A model generated the notes under the pieces. That model worked only from the letters and a program-made list of their open reading frames with translations, was not told the origin of the DNA and ran no database searches. The translations under genes were made by a program, and so were the position numbers. Positions 12,901 through 25,237 of a stretch of 64,000 bases of DNA are shown piece after piece (position 1 is the first letter of the stretch; every line of letters begins with the position of its first letter). Source of the stretch: Galbula dea (Eukaryota > Chordata > Aves > Piciformes > Galbulidae). The DNA lies in the NCBI GenBank assembly GCA_013399015.1, contig VWZX01009070.1, positions 186,001 through 250,000 on the forward strand. Reading direction: 5' to 3'.

Positions 12901-13106
12901 TACTAGTAGCAGTGCTATGCTTAAACAAAAGAAATGTAGGAGAAGCTAATATACAAGGCTTATATAGAGAGAGAGTCTAATATGGCAAAGTCAAGCGAAA
13001 TGAGGCAAAGCTACGAAGGTACTAGCAGGTATATCTCTGCTACTTTAGCAGTATGTGGCACAAAAGGATTTTGTTCCTTGGAAATCATATAATACAGAGC
13101 TGCACA
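9958..13106. other. AT-rich unique sequence, no gene seen
   Basis: About 3.1 kb of AT-rich DNA. A 93-codon plus frame at 11615-11896 has hydrophobic and basic stretches, but I recognise no domain and it lacks coding-like composition. A TA/CA microsatellite is listed separately. Nothing else can be supported. Confidence 0.55.
11437..11459. repeat. (TA)n(CA)n microsatellite
   Basis: A short alternating TA run passes into CA repeats. It is a compound dinucleotide microsatellite. Confidence 0.85.
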
Positions 13107-13135
13107 TAATCACAGAATCATTACGGCTGGACCAG
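13107..13135 (-). mobile_element. Possible CR1 tail remnant
   Basis: The string 'aatcacagaatcattacggc' followed by 'tggaccag' resembles the reverse complement of a CR1 3' terminus (octamer pair, then 'ggttggaaaggacc'). Only about 30 bases can be matched, so this could be chance. Confidence 0.3.
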
Positions 13136-13782
13136 TATATTGCCTAATTGGAATGAGCATTCTTTTGCATACTAGATGTTGACATTATTTTAATTTACTT
13201 TTTATAGTCTACTGAAAAGAGTTCAGTTCACACTTACTGTTTCTTCCTTGTGCTTCAGCTAATATATAGCCCATTGCATCAGCCTTTTTTCTCTTCTGAG
13301 GTGATTAATCACATTAAACATTAGCCTTTAATATGAACTTCTCACACCAGATCTCTAAAGAATCTTCTCAAGCAATGTTTATTGCACCTCTCCATCATTC
13401 TGGCAGCTTGGTTTACACTGGAAGTCCAACAAATTAATGAGACATGACCTTTACTTTTTTAAAAAAAACCTAAACAACAACCAAATTAATTGTTAATTGC
13501 ATTTTTCAAAATTTGCACACTTAAAATAATTTCTAAGACTTAGCCTTACTCTGAGTGTAATTGATTTATAACTTTTTGGAGTACTCTAAGGTTTTTTTCA
13601 AGATATATTACATTTGTTCAGTGCTCCCGGAAAATTTTCTTCTATTTATTTCATAACAAATAATAGTCCATATTCCACAGTTTCATTTTCTCATTGTTCA
13701 CTTTGTTCAGCTGTAAATATATAGAAAATGTAGCAAAAAATGTCTGTTATGTATTTGTTTTTTCTTGCAGTTTATCCCTTAT

Positions 13783-13920
13783 CTAACACTATGTATGTAC
13801 ATAGATATGTAAAAAAATTACATAAATAAAATAATTTTATTTACGTAAATACCTAACACCATGTATGTACCTAAATATATAAACATGTATTTACATAAAC
13901 ATGTAAAATAAAGTATAGAA
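13783..13920 (+). repeat. Two-unit tandem duplication, about 70 bp
   Basis: 'ctaacact-atgtatgtac' at 13783 recurs as 'ctaacacc-atgtatgtac' at 13853, an offset of 70 bp. The AT-rich sequence following each copy is similar but has drifted ('catagatatgt' against 'ctaaatatat'). This is an old two-copy tandem duplication in very AT-rich DNA. Confidence 0.65.
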
Positions 13921-15929
13921 TGTTATTTCCATGTATGCAAGGTTTTTGATCTTTGGGTTTATTTAAACTGTGGCTCTATGTTTCATTTTGTTAATTAACA
14001 CATTACGCGCTTTGTCTTAAATGCATTTCCCTGTAACTTTCCTCCTCTTTGAAGTGCAGCCATGTCTACAGTAAAAGGCGACGGAGTAATTATTGTATAA
14101 CACCACCATACACAGAGACAGGTAATCACAGACTGTGTTCTCTCTATCAACAATATCTCAATAGCTATTGAGAGCTATTATTTACTGCTTTTCCCCATGT
14201 GTATTGAAGGTTTTTTTCCAATGGCAGGTAATACCTCTGGAATCCTGCATGAACAGTATACATGAATCACAGAATATTTAACTTGCTTTTTCTAAGATAT
14301 GCTATCAGACCATTGATGGCAAAAGTATTACACTGTAACTTGGATTTTCTTTGCTTCTGTGTCAATGTGAAGTCTTATTTCTCTCTTGCAGAAAAGACAG
14401 TGCCAGATTCATTTTTGCCTTACAACCACCACGTAGACTCTGGGAGATAATCAGCAGCAGAAGGCCAATTTGAGTTTTTCTCAAATGCCTGAAAAGTAAT
14501 TAAAGACCTATGATTATACAGCTGAGTTGAGTTACAAATAGCTGAGCTTCAAGCCAGAAACTCAAACACCAAATTTCTTGAACTGTGTCCCTTTGTGGCA
14601 GTTACAAGTCTCTCTGTGCTGAAGGATTCACAGAGCTGAAGCTCTAGAAACATATTTTGTGACCTTTTTTATTTGCCTCTTTTTTTTCCAAAATGCTTGC
14701 AAAGAGGTTGTTACTGTATTTCTAAAATAGAAGGTTAGTCAGACTGAGAAGTGTGACATTTTCAACCTGTTCAATTTGCTTAATAGCTCATCACTTTGGC
14801 ATACTCTATTATAAAGCCCAGTCTATATAATCCATGTCTTCCATTTCCAGCTGTCAGATTGACGATATTTTCATCAGTGAATGATACTGTTTTCTGTATA
14901 GTGGCTGTTCATTTACTGAAAAGAAGTTCAGAACTACCTGTTCCTGTAGTTTCTGAAAGAAAATTCAAGAAAATAATGTTTTACAAATGCTTGGAATAAA
15001 CAGCACTGTCTGGTGATAACACAACTGTTATCCATGCACTTTTCCCAAGAACTGAAAATTCTGTGGTCAGTGTTCTGACCACCTTACAGACATATATTAT
15101 TATGTATTTTCTTATATGTCTCTTTTATTCTTTTCATTGCAGGAAAAATAAATATATATTAATTCCTAGGTGTTGTAAATTATTACTATATTCTCTGGAC
15201 TAATCTGTTTGTAAACTATTTTCCTTTATATATCATAGATAGAGTCAGATTCCTAACGTAGCAAATTGTATCTTAAGTTAGTCTGGAGGTTTTTGCTTAC
15301 ATCTGTTACAGGAAAGATAATTAGTATACATCTTCCCTTTTATTTCTTTGTTTGAGTATTGATCGCTTTGTACTTTGAATCTGCTACTGCTTTGTTCCTT
15401 GATGTGCTGACAACATTTTCTCTGCCTGGAGGTTTGATGGTAGTGTTTCAAGTCTTGTGCAATATATCCTTTTTATTCTTCTTTTCATATCACAGAGAGT
15501 AGTTTGGCAGATATGCAGCAGCTTTACAAACAAGAAAGTTGTGAGTATTGTTGTAGATTAGGTATTCAAATTATTGTCCCAAAGGTGAACGATCTAAGCT
15601 CATCTTGCATGATCTCACAGAAGGCACTTGATAACCATACACTATCTTTCTAGCATTTTCTGTACATGACAAAGCAACCCATGAAAAATAAGAAAAAGGA
15701 CCCACTGAACATGTCTCTCTAATCTGCTTGAACTGTTTTTATCATGAGCTCTTATTAAGCTACAGCAGCTCAGATCTGTCAGAACTTCTGTTTTAAATTT
15801 CAGTTCATTTTCAGAAACAAAAAGAAATGCATTCACATATATTCAGTCACATGAAATATTATAAAATACACAGAACTGAAGGAAAGGCAGTAATTGGTGA
15901 GTTATTTCTGTGTCCTAATATTTTGTATT

Positions 15930-15946
15930 CACACACACACACACAC
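15930..15946. repeat. (CA)n microsatellite
   Basis: About eight perfect CA units. Confidence 0.9.
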
Positions 15947-16950
15947 AGAATCTCCTATGCTTCAGCTTACAGCCATTGCCTCTTGTCACGTCACTGGGCC
16001 TCACCAAGAAGAGCTGACCCCATCCTCCTACAAGTTGTTAAACAAAATACTTCAGCAAAGAAGAAATCACAGCTGAACTGCTTTCTTAGTGCAACTACTG
16101 ACCTTTATGTATGTTCACTGCAGATGAAACTCATTCCAGTAATCATACGTTTTCTAAATAGTGTCACAGAAGTCAATAAATTTACTGATACATAAGGGGA
16201 AAGTTGCATTCATTTTTAATTACATGCTGAAAACTGACAATATAACTTTTTCATTGAATAAGATTTAGTGAACTCTTTGAACACAATGATGCAGAAAAAA
16301 TACAATGAAAAGTCATTAGAACAATTTGTTGCATAATATATAAAAACGCGATACTTTTTTCAAAGACATTTATTAAAATATTCAATAGCAGCTTTTACTG
16401 CTCACCCAATACCTTATGCAGTTGCACATATTGTGAATGTCAATACTAGAATATACTCTGCTGAGTATTTCAAAATAAATTTGCATGGGGAGGAATTCTA
16501 TAAGCAGTTTTGTCACCTGAAGTGCATTTAAGTGAGATTTACATGCTGCAGTTCCAGAAACAGACAAACCTTGTTTAATTTTCTGTGGTTAGCATGGTAC
16601 TCAGCTTATCAAAATTAGATATCCACCATGTGAATAATACGAACATCTATATAGATCATTTAGAAATCTCTGTATGTATGGTGGAGATTATTAGGTTATG
16701 TGGTAAAAGGTTTCCCTCTGCACATGAAAAGGATCTCAGAAGAACAGTCACAGGCAAGACAATCAGAATAATCTAGTCAGAAAAGTGAGCACCCTTTCCC
16801 AGCTACTCTCATGGCTGTCACAGGAAAACCACCACCCTCATGGTCTGGGTGTGAAACACATTAAGAAAAGTCAACAGAGGCATCTTTTTGGATTACCTTT
16901 TAGACTAAAGTGGATTAGTGCCCAGAGCATGGAACTCATAAGCTGGGGAG

Positions 16951-17170
16951 ATCTCATTTCTTCACTGAAAGAGTTGTTGGACATTGAAACATGCTGCCCA
17001 GGGAGGTGGTGGAGTCATAGTCCCTGGAGGTGTTTAAAAAGCATCTAGATGTAGTACTTAGGGATTTGGTTTAGTCTTACAGACATGGTTTTAGATGACA
17101 GTGATAGGTTGATGATTGGACTGGATGATATTGAAGGTCTCTTCCAACAGTGGTAATTCTGTGCAATTCT
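16951..17170 (+). mobile_element. CR1 3' end
   Basis: A CR1 3' segment starting at 'atttcttcactgaaagagtt', followed by 'ctgcccagggaggtggtgga', 'tccctggaggtgtttaaaa', 'gactggatgatattgaaggt' and 'cttccaac'. The terminal octamers are degraded ('attctgtgcaattct'). The sequence left of 16951 does not match CR1 clearly. There are many substitutions against the younger copies, so this one is older. Confidence 0.88.
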
Positions 17171-20100
17171 AATTATTCTGTCCATAAGATGAATCTTCTC
17201 AACAAAGTGATTGTACAAATTCTTTAACATGAGAAAAGCAATATTGTTTACCTGAACATTTTTCTTGCGAAAAGCTGAGCTTGAGAAATAAAGATCTGGA
17301 ATATAAAAGAAATTGACCTAAGCCCTGAAAGTCTGAAACACTTGTAAGCACCTGACTTCCAGACTTTCTGATATTGACCAGGTGTTGAGTTCCTGTTGCA
17401 GACTGGCTTGCATTTTGGGTTCCTGAAATTACGAAGAAACTCAGCTCTTCCCCAGGTTTCTCCAAAGAGGCAGATAAAATTATGTTCTATACCTATACCA
17501 GAAGAATAAGTGATGCTAGAGAACACTTACAGGCCTGGAAATTGATTGCTCTACTGTTAAATTCTTATAGCAGTCCCTGTCAAGCATTTTGTGTAGGCCA
17601 ATAAATACTTCCCCAAAGAATCTCTGGTTCAGGGACCATTTGAAAGGGGTCATTTGGATGCAGTCACCCTGCTTTGAAGATTAAGAGAAATGAATCCTGT
17701 GAACAACGATTGTTCCGTGAGGACAGTCGGTTTCTGACACTGGTCCACAGACCATCTTTTTTTATTGTTCCTTAATATAGACAAAGCTACAAGATGTTCC
17801 ATGTAAAAGCCCCTATGACTGAGGTTTCAGAAGTTACAGAACAGAGTTACAATGGAGTGATCAGGACTGGGAACTCAAAAACCTTAGCACAGGTCACTAC
17901 AGTTTGCTGCTGCTGTGCTGCTTATTCAAGGGGAAAGAAAATTTAGAGAGGCATTTTGCAGTTGTATTCCAACTCCCTCCCTGGATGGAATTGAATCTGA
18001 TAGATGGTACTTCACAGAAGCTGGTCTCTCTCTGTAATTTTGTTGGGGTGCTATATGCTTTCCCTTGCTGTGTTGAGAAGCAGCTTTGGAAAGGCCTTGT
18101 TTGTTCCAGATCTCTGTGTGTACAGAAGGTAGCTGTTGCTAAGAATTATTATAACTGCATGGTTGGATTTTCACTGTTCAGCTCTGCCTACACATAATTT
18201 ATAGAGCACCCTCTATTATAAAATAAGATTATTCCCCCCCCTTTATTTCTTTCTACTGTAGATGAGGTTGTTGAAAAGAGAGTATGAAAACAGTGGCCAA
18301 CCTGTGTCCAGATCAACTAAGAGCAAAAGATGTAAGCAAAGACTAAGTTGCAGGGAGTTTGTGTGTCGGAAAAATGGCATTATTTTATGCAATGTATTTA
18401 TGCAGTCAGCTGTAATGCCTAATAGTTTTCCCTGTTATAATCCAGTGGTGTTTCTCTCACACACTACATTTATTTGATAAAGTGAGGATGATTTTCTTAA
18501 TTTGAGTTTAATGGTGTAGTGCAAAAAGAGGAACTTGTTCGCTGCAAATGTATTAGCTAAACTGTGATTGTGAGCATTCAGCTATGAGCCTCTGGGTTCC
18601 ACAGTCACATTTCAATGTAAATATATTCCTGCTGCTAAAACCTGATCCTTTAGGTGAGTGGGGGACAAGGTTAATTTTCAGCCAAATTATTTACCTGATA
18701 AATAATTATTTACCTGCACTTCCTAGTAGGGCATTGAGAACACCAGTGCCAGCACAAGGGAAATAAACATTTGAGAAGGTAAGTAAAACTCTTACAGTTT
18801 CTTTTAAGTTTGTTTGGGGTTTTTTGATTTTTTTTTTTTGTTTGGTTGTTTGGTTGGTTTTTTTACTTTTGCCTTCTTTTCATGGAATCAAAATCCTAAT
18901 TTTTTGAAGTTGTAATACTGTATATCACCTTTCAGATTTTGTTGTAAGTTAGTTCACTCTCCTTGAACTGTTTATACTTCCAGTTTCCTTATCGATACTC
19001 TTTATGGCAAGTATAACAAAATCATGGCTAGCACCTCACTGTCCATTCTCATCTTCTTTCCCATGCACTTGCTTTGTAGGGGACAACAAAAAAAATATCA
19101 GATTCACTGCAAGTTAGAGTCTTGTCCAAATAAGTTGTCAGAGCAGGGAAATATAATCGTGCATAGGTAAAACAGGGTTACCGTGATCCCTCAAGATATA
19201 TTAAAACATTATTCTAATGACCCAAATTCCAGTATATGAAATGGTACATATATTTCACAAAATGTTTATTTTAGATATTTACATTATATATATATGCAGT
19301 AGAAAAAATACATTGGATGACATTGTGACGTTATTATAACTGACATTGAAGTGTTTCCTGACTTCCAAGTGCATAATTCCAATATCTTAGTGGTTTTTTA
19401 AGATGTTTTATCACATTTAATATATTAACTTATGTACACATAGAGCATTGTATTATACATTAAGTGAACCAAACAATTTGTTATTTATAGATTCAATAAA
19501 TTTACCTTTGACTTACTTTCCTTCAGGCAGTATGATTAGACCTGGCTTTGGAAGGCATCCAGCTTGGTGACTGGTGCTAGTATTTTAGCAGTGGGGTAGA
19601 TTACTCCATTTAGCACATAGTGGAGCTTGCAAAATCAATGATTGTAAAATTTAGCAACAATAATTCCTACCCATAGTTTCTTCATAATTCCAGTGGTAGG
19701 GTGGTTACAAGATAAACTAATTCTTTTTATGGCCTAAAAGTATTACATTTAATATTTTACACTGAGAACGTATCTGGTGGTATTTAATTTGTACTCAGAA
19801 ACTTAGAAATCAGTTATTATGTAGAAGTTAAAAACATAGTGAAAAAATTCCACACTGATTTTACAATCTGACAGGCCATGTATATGCAATCATGCAGTGC
19901 CATGCTTTGTTTTAAGAAGACCACCATTCTTTTTTTTTTTTTTTTTAAATAAAAACTGCAAAACCCCCACTTTTATTTGAAACTGAGCAAATCCTTTTAT
20001 AAGGAGATTATTTTGAGAATGTATTAAACTCAAAATTAATGCCTTCCTTGAATGTAGTCCAGGTCTGATCAAACTAATAATAATCACAAGATTCCAAAGA

Positions 20101-21043
20101 AAATTCGCTTAATCAAAATTAAGTGAAACAGAAACCTCTGTCTTACAAGGACTCCTCCATTTTGACTAGTAAACTTCTCAACCTTTTTGGACTACTATAA
20201 TTTTAGATTAAATTATACGTATGTAACATGTCTAGATAAATACATATATACATTCTTTGTATGTGTTGTCAAGTATTTGTAGACATATATCAGGGGGTTT
20301 TATGATGTTATCAGACTCACTTTCTGATAGTGACAAAGTTTAACAGCTGCAGCAATATAGACACTTGAGGGCATTAGGTAGTATTTTCCTTTTATTCACA
20401 GCCACAGAGCAGAAGACTTGTTCTTTCTGCATTTTTTTTTCACAATTCTCCTGGTAACTTTTTTCCTTTTTCTTTTTTTTTTTTGGTCATTATAACAAGA
20501 ATTTTCTTAAGGAGGTTTTTAGATACCTTTTTATTCATATGTTTGAGGAAAAAAACCCACAAAATTCAGACCTGTAAGCCACATCACAATTTTAGAAATA
20601 TCTAACAGTAAATCTGAAAATAATCTGGTAAAAGATACAAGTCAGTACTGACATACAGAAAGATTCATTTTTTCTGTTACCTATAAACAAAGTGTCTCAT
20701 TCCTAACGGTGTAAAAACTAAATACATAGGCCAGAAAATAGTGTGAAGTGTGAAGTTTTTACTTTGTGACAATGTTAAATATGAAATCTTTTGTAAAGTT
20801 GGAAACTGTTTGATTAGGATTACAGCAGAATTTTTTCCAGCATACTAGAAGACTGAACAAAGACTGTTAGATAAGTAATTCGATTACAAAGTGGCTTGAA
20901 AAATGTTAAACCTGTGTTTGGAAGGTGATGAAGATGATCATGAACAAGGAGGTTCAGCAAATACCATGATAATACTACCAGGAGATTAACAAGATGATTT
21001 CTAATTTGTTTTCTATACAAAAATTGTTGATAATTAATCAATA
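17171..21043. other. AT-rich unique sequence, no gene seen
   Basis: About 3.9 kb, with a G/T tract at 18799-18864, an eight-base C run at 18234-18241, a 17-base T run at 19930-19946 and a 12-base T run at 20473-20484. A 97-codon plus frame at 17904-18197 and two overlapping minus frames at 17199-17526 have no recognisable domain. Confidence 0.55.
18799..18864 (+). repeat. G/T-rich low-complexity tract
   Basis: T-rich sequence with interspersed GG and GGGG groups, including 'tggttgtttggttggttttt'. It has the same character as the tracts at 5604, 29667, 47679 and 50061. Confidence 0.85.
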
Positions 21044-21543
21044 AGAGGGCTGAGTGGACAGGGCATTCGACTGTAAACTGACAAGCTAGGTATTTTATTC
21101 CATACACATCATATTCAGTAGAAAACAGAGAGATCATGAGGGCTAAGTTCTCTAATTCAATGGTCAGCATCTGAGGAGGACTCTGTCTGTTCTGCCTTAG
21201 ATCCTGATCCATGTGTTCCTGAATCCAGTTCTGGAATCCAGATCCTGAATCCTGCTGCTCTCTGGCACTGAGTCCTGTCTGAGACTTCCCCAGTGTTTGT
21301 CCACAACATCAGTGCTGACGTTGATGTAATTGCCATCAAGGAAATAGGGTTTGACAGTGCCATGCAATATATTTGTAAATATTGCATTTTATTGATATTA
21401 TTTTCATTAAAGTAGTTTTAGGTTTTTTTACTAATCCATAAGTCTCTGTCCCTTATTCCCTTTCTCTTCAACTTAGGAAAGGGAAAGTGGCTAATAGAGA
21501 GCATGTCATTCATTTAGTGGTCAGCCCAACCCTAACCCTTGAT
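21044..21543 (+). mobile_element. ERV LTR (plus strand), same family as 42696-43393
   Basis: This block aligns along its whole length with 42927-43392. Shared strings include 'ctaggtatt-ttattccata', 'cctgatccatgtgttcctga', 'gatgtaattgccatc', 'aatccataagtctct' and the end 'ccctaacccttgataga'. An ATTAAA polyadenylation-type signal lies at 21406-21411. The TATA box present in the sister copy is degraded here. The U3 part found in the other copy (42696-42926) is not recognisable upstream of 21044, so this copy is truncated or has a diverged U3. No retroviral coding region adjoins it. Confidence 0.8.
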
Positions 21544-21879
21544 AGATACTCTTTCTTTTCTTGTGTTTACAAGCATTAATTGGCAGTTCTGAGATGTCCC
21601 TCTTTGGTAGACTCAGCTAAAATAAGTTAGATTGTGTCCTTCAGCCTTACGTTGCATAAAGAACTAAGATCTTGATCCTTATCTGTGATTCATGTCTAAA
21701 GGGTACATAACAAATTTATGTTCCTCAAAACCTTTCATGTACTAGAATTTGGATAAGAAAAGACATAGCAAGGTGTACATTTTTCAGTGGTTGTCAGCAG
21801 AACAGTATTTAAATAAGTACATTGGCATGCTTTCCCAAAACAAGAGAAATTGCTTCCTTTGTTCCTAGAGAAGTGTTAA

Positions 21880-22570
21880 AGGATGTTAAGTGTGAGAACT
21901 TCTGCTCCTGTCCCTTTGTACCTCTTCTGGCCAGCTAGGAGTCCACTCCAATGCCCAGGGACCCAGCCCTCTTGCTCAGGCTGAGAGCACAGCTGATGCT
22001 CTCCCATTTGCCAGTTCAACAATCGACAAATCTGAGCATGTATCCCAGAGCCACAGACTCAGAAACACAGCAGACACACACGGAGGTCACTGCCATGGCC
22101 AGTCACACAGATGATCACAGACACGGTACTACCTTCAAAAATCAACTCACATGTACAGGACTCGCATCAAACACAAGCCTGAACAGCCACGTCCCTTCTA
22201 CGTCTTGGGCTGACTGAGGCATAAAGTCACTAGTGCAGTACACACAGGACACTCTCCAGCTTCACAAGTTCATGGACATTTGTGGATCTTCTGAGGACTG
22301 TCACATCCCCTCTGCCCACTTCACACCCCTGCCTGTATCCTGAACCCCTTCTTACTCACCCCATAGGTCCCCAGCTCACTAACTGGTCCAACTGGATGTT
22401 TGCTGCAAACATACAGCACTGACACATACATCCCACAGGCACTTCACGCTTGCAGGTCCTCTTAAATACCAGCGGAGATCCTTTGCCCACCTCATGGTCT
22501 TGCCTAGACCTGGCCAGGTGGACTGCATTTGTTGAATGTAACTCCACGGAGTGCATGAATTTTCTTGTCT
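21880..22570 (-). mobile_element. Probable ERV-derived block, family not assigned
   Basis: A block of distinctly higher GC than the surrounding AT-rich DNA. Read on the minus strand it contains 'gtatttaagaggacctgcaa', a TATA-like promoter arrangement, then 'ctatggggtgagtaagaagg' and further G-rich text, which looks like a retroviral LTR or leader. Open frames on both strands (for example 22356-22588 minus) show no domain I recognise. It lies about 340 bp from the LTR at 21044-21543 but in opposite sense, so it is probably a separate insertion. Family and exact ends are uncertain. Confidence 0.45.
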
Positions 22571-23894
22571 AGAACTCATCAAGCTCACTTACAGAAGCGG
22601 GTAAATAGCACACTTTTCCATCAGTGACTATTTCTTTGGCATTTATGGGTGTAAAGGAGATATGAAGTATTTAAATGTTTCTTTCTCTGAAGCTCTAATA
22701 ACTAGGTGTTAAACACTTTGAAGCTTATATAAATGTTTAAAAGGCAGGAAGAAGCTGTTTGTGCTTTCATACCAAAATTCTTAGCATTGCAGCTACTCTT
22801 TCTGTAACAATGCTGTGGACTTCTCTTTCTTTGCTCTCAGAGAGAGGGGCTATTTTTCTTCCTATTTTTTTGTTGGTCCAATGCTGCACTCTATTTCTAA
22901 TGTGTTTATTTCAGTATGTACAGTATAATTTCCATATGGCTCTGCTTTTCATGGCTATATGAGTCATTGATAATGATAGGTGAAGGAATAGTCCTTTGAA
23001 TGTGCCCTCCTTTTTCTAAAACTGTGGAGGAGTTAAATCTAGCTACTATTTTGTTAAAGTCATTTGTCAAGATAAAGACTATAAAATATAACGAGCTTGT
23101 TCTTAAAACCATTTTATAACTACATGTAGCTCATAGCTCATATATGACAGATCTAGTCACTCAATAGCAGAAAATTCTCATGCACAAAAGCATTGCTTCA
23201 GGTATATACCCATATCTGTATCACTTACAAAACCTGTAGAAGGGCTTGCTACTGAAGAGCAGCTCTATTCTTTTCTGGGTATATTATCTAGTATAATAAA
23301 CATATTACCACTCCTTACAAGGTCTGACTTAGCTGTTATGCTCAGACAATCACAGATGCAACAACATGACTCATGTTATTATATTGCTGTGAAAAACCTT
23401 GTATTTGAACAGAAGCCTATTTAGGAGCTTCTACTGGGAGCTGCTAATTCCTTTCAAACATTTCTCAAAATATCACTATAGAGTGAGTCTTTAGATCATA
23501 CCTCTAATCATCATTTATGTACCACCACTTTGTGTGTTACCCAAAGTGCAGTCTAGAACTTCCTTTTACATTTCACAAAATTGTTGCTTGTGTTAATACT
23601 GTGAGAAGACCTCATCTACAGCAGTGGCTAAGGAATTTGAGTAAGATGCAGACTCTGCAACTGCAGCTGACAAGTTGGACCAGAACACAAGAAGTAAGAG
23701 AATTCCAGGCAAACACTGTAAGATTCAACATTCTGGAGTCTGAGTATGTGGCATCCAGTTACTGATGTGCGTGTGAAGAGGCTGTATGGTAGGTGCACAA
23801 TCTTTTGTACAGTCATACTATACTTGGTATAGATTTGTTACATAAAGTTTTGTAGAGGTCTGTAATGTATAAAGTCACACAGAACTGATTTCCA
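22571..23894. other. AT-rich unique sequence, no gene seen
   Basis: About 1.3 kb without recognisable features before the long CR1 copy. Confidence 0.6.
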
Positions 23895-24838
23895 ATGTCA
23901 TTTCAATCTTCAAAAAGGGCAAGAAGGAGGACCCAGGAAACTACAGGCCAGTCAGCCTCACCTCCATCCCTGGAAAGACGATGGAGCAGCTTGTTCTGGG
24001 CATCTTTGCAAAGCATGTGGAGGAAAAGAGGGATTTTCAGAAGTAGTGAAAATGGATCCACCAAGGGGCAGTCATGTCTGACTTATCTGATAGCCTTCTA
24101 TGATGGCATAACTGTATGGTTAGATAAGTGGAGGGCGTCTAACAAAGCTTTTGACACCTTCTCCCATGGTATCCTCATAAGCAAGCTTAGAAAGCATGGT
24201 TAGATGAATGGACAGTGGGGTGAGATTGAAAACTGTCTGAAGGACAGAGCTCAGAAGGTGGTCAACAATGATGTGGAGTCCAGTTGGAAATCTGTAATGA
24301 GAGGTGTTCCCCAGGGGTCAGTACTAGGTCCAGTCGTGCTCAATATATTCATCAATGACCTGGATGAAGGAATTGAGTGTACAACCAGCAGCTGGGAGGA
24401 GTGGCTGACACACCAGGAGGTTATGCTGCCATCCACTGTGACCTGGAGAGGCTGGAGAGTTGGGCTGAGAAAAATCTCTTGAAATTGAAAAAGGGCAAGC
24501 GTAGGGTAATGCACCTGGAAAGGAATAACCCCATGTACTAATACAAGTTAGGGTCTGAGCTTCTGGAAAGCAGCTCTGCAGAAAAAGACCTGGGAGTCCT
24601 GGTGGACAACAGGATGACCATGAGCCATCAATGTACCCTTGTGGCCACGAAGGACAATGGCATCCTGGGGTGCATCAAGAATAGTGTGGTAAGCAGGTCA
24701 AGGGAGGTCCTCCTTCCTCTCTACTCTGCCTTAGTGAGACTATATCTGGAGTATTGTGTCCAGTTCTGGTATCCCCTGTTCAAGAACACCAAAAAACCAC
24801 AAGAAACTTCTAGAGAGGGTACAGAAAAGGGCTAAAAA
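23895..24838 (+). pseudogene. CR1 reverse transcriptase pseudogene lacking active-site motifs
   Basis: Frames at 23895-24203, 24204-24482 and 24602-24835 together cover CR1 reverse transcriptase, which in an intact element copies the retrotransposon RNA. Recognisable motifs are S-C-L-T-Y-L-I-A-F-Y-D, K-A-F-D-T, R-G-V-P-Q-G-S-V-L-G-P, I-F-I-N-D-L-D and S-R-S-R-E-V-L-L-P-L-Y. Two catalytic boxes are gone. Near 24134-24142 an in-frame deletion removes the motif A segment that normally precedes K-A-F-D, and with it the first catalytic aspartate. Near 24383-24392 a frame-breaking deletion of about 20 bp removes the F-A-D-D box. Stops and frameshifts separate the frames. It is clearly dead. Confidence 0.9.
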
Positions 24839-24947
24839 AATGATTAGGGACTTGACACCTTTTGTCTGGGGAAAGGCTGAGAGAGCTGGATCTATTTAAT
24901 TTAGAGAGGAGAAGGCTGAGGGGGGATCTTATTAATACTTGTAAATA

Positions 24948-25236
24948 TTTAAGGGGTGAATGTCGTGAGAGTGAGGCTAGTCTTTTTTTCGGTGGTGCCC
25001 AGTGACAGGACAAGAGGTAATGGGCACGAAATGGAACATAGGAAGTCCCACCCAAACACAAGGAGGAACTTCTTTACTTTGAGGGTGGTGGAGCATTGTA
25101 CCAGGCTACCCAAAGAGGTGGAGGAGTCTCTGTCTCTAGAGAAATTCCAAACCCACTTGGATGCCATCCTTTGCAACATGCTCTAGGTGAACCTGCTCTG
25201 GCAGGGGGATTGGACTAGATGATCTCCAGAGGTCCC
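24948..25236 (+). repeat. First copy of an exact 289-bp direct duplication
   Basis: The bases 24948-25236 reappear with no difference that I can see at 25238-25526. Both copies contain the same C-terminal CR1 frame (76 codons, identical translations). See 25237 for the interpretation. Confidence 0.95.
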
Positions 25237-25237
25237 N
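25237..25237. other. Undetermined base between identical sequences, assembly joint
   Basis: One N separates two identical 289-bp sequences that each reach the N. This is the pattern left when two contigs whose ends overlap are placed next to each other without merging. Confidence 0.9.

Larger units (their letters stand above)
13136..16950. other. AT-rich unique sequence, no gene seen
   Basis: Contains the tandem duplication at 13783-13920 and the CA repeat at 15930-15946, listed separately. The 122-codon plus frame at 15827-16195 runs through the CA repeat (a T-H-T-H-T-H stretch) and has no recognisable domain, so I do not call it a gene. Confidence 0.55.

Noticed and set aside
15827..16195. 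122-codon plus-strand open frame
   Set aside because: It runs through a CA microsatellite (repeated T-H), has no recognisable domain and no coding-like composition.
21525..21543. Telomere-like 'ccctaaccctt' string
   Set aside because: It is the 3' end of an ERV LTR; the sister copy at 43380-43393 has the same position with a different sequence. It is not a telomeric repeat.
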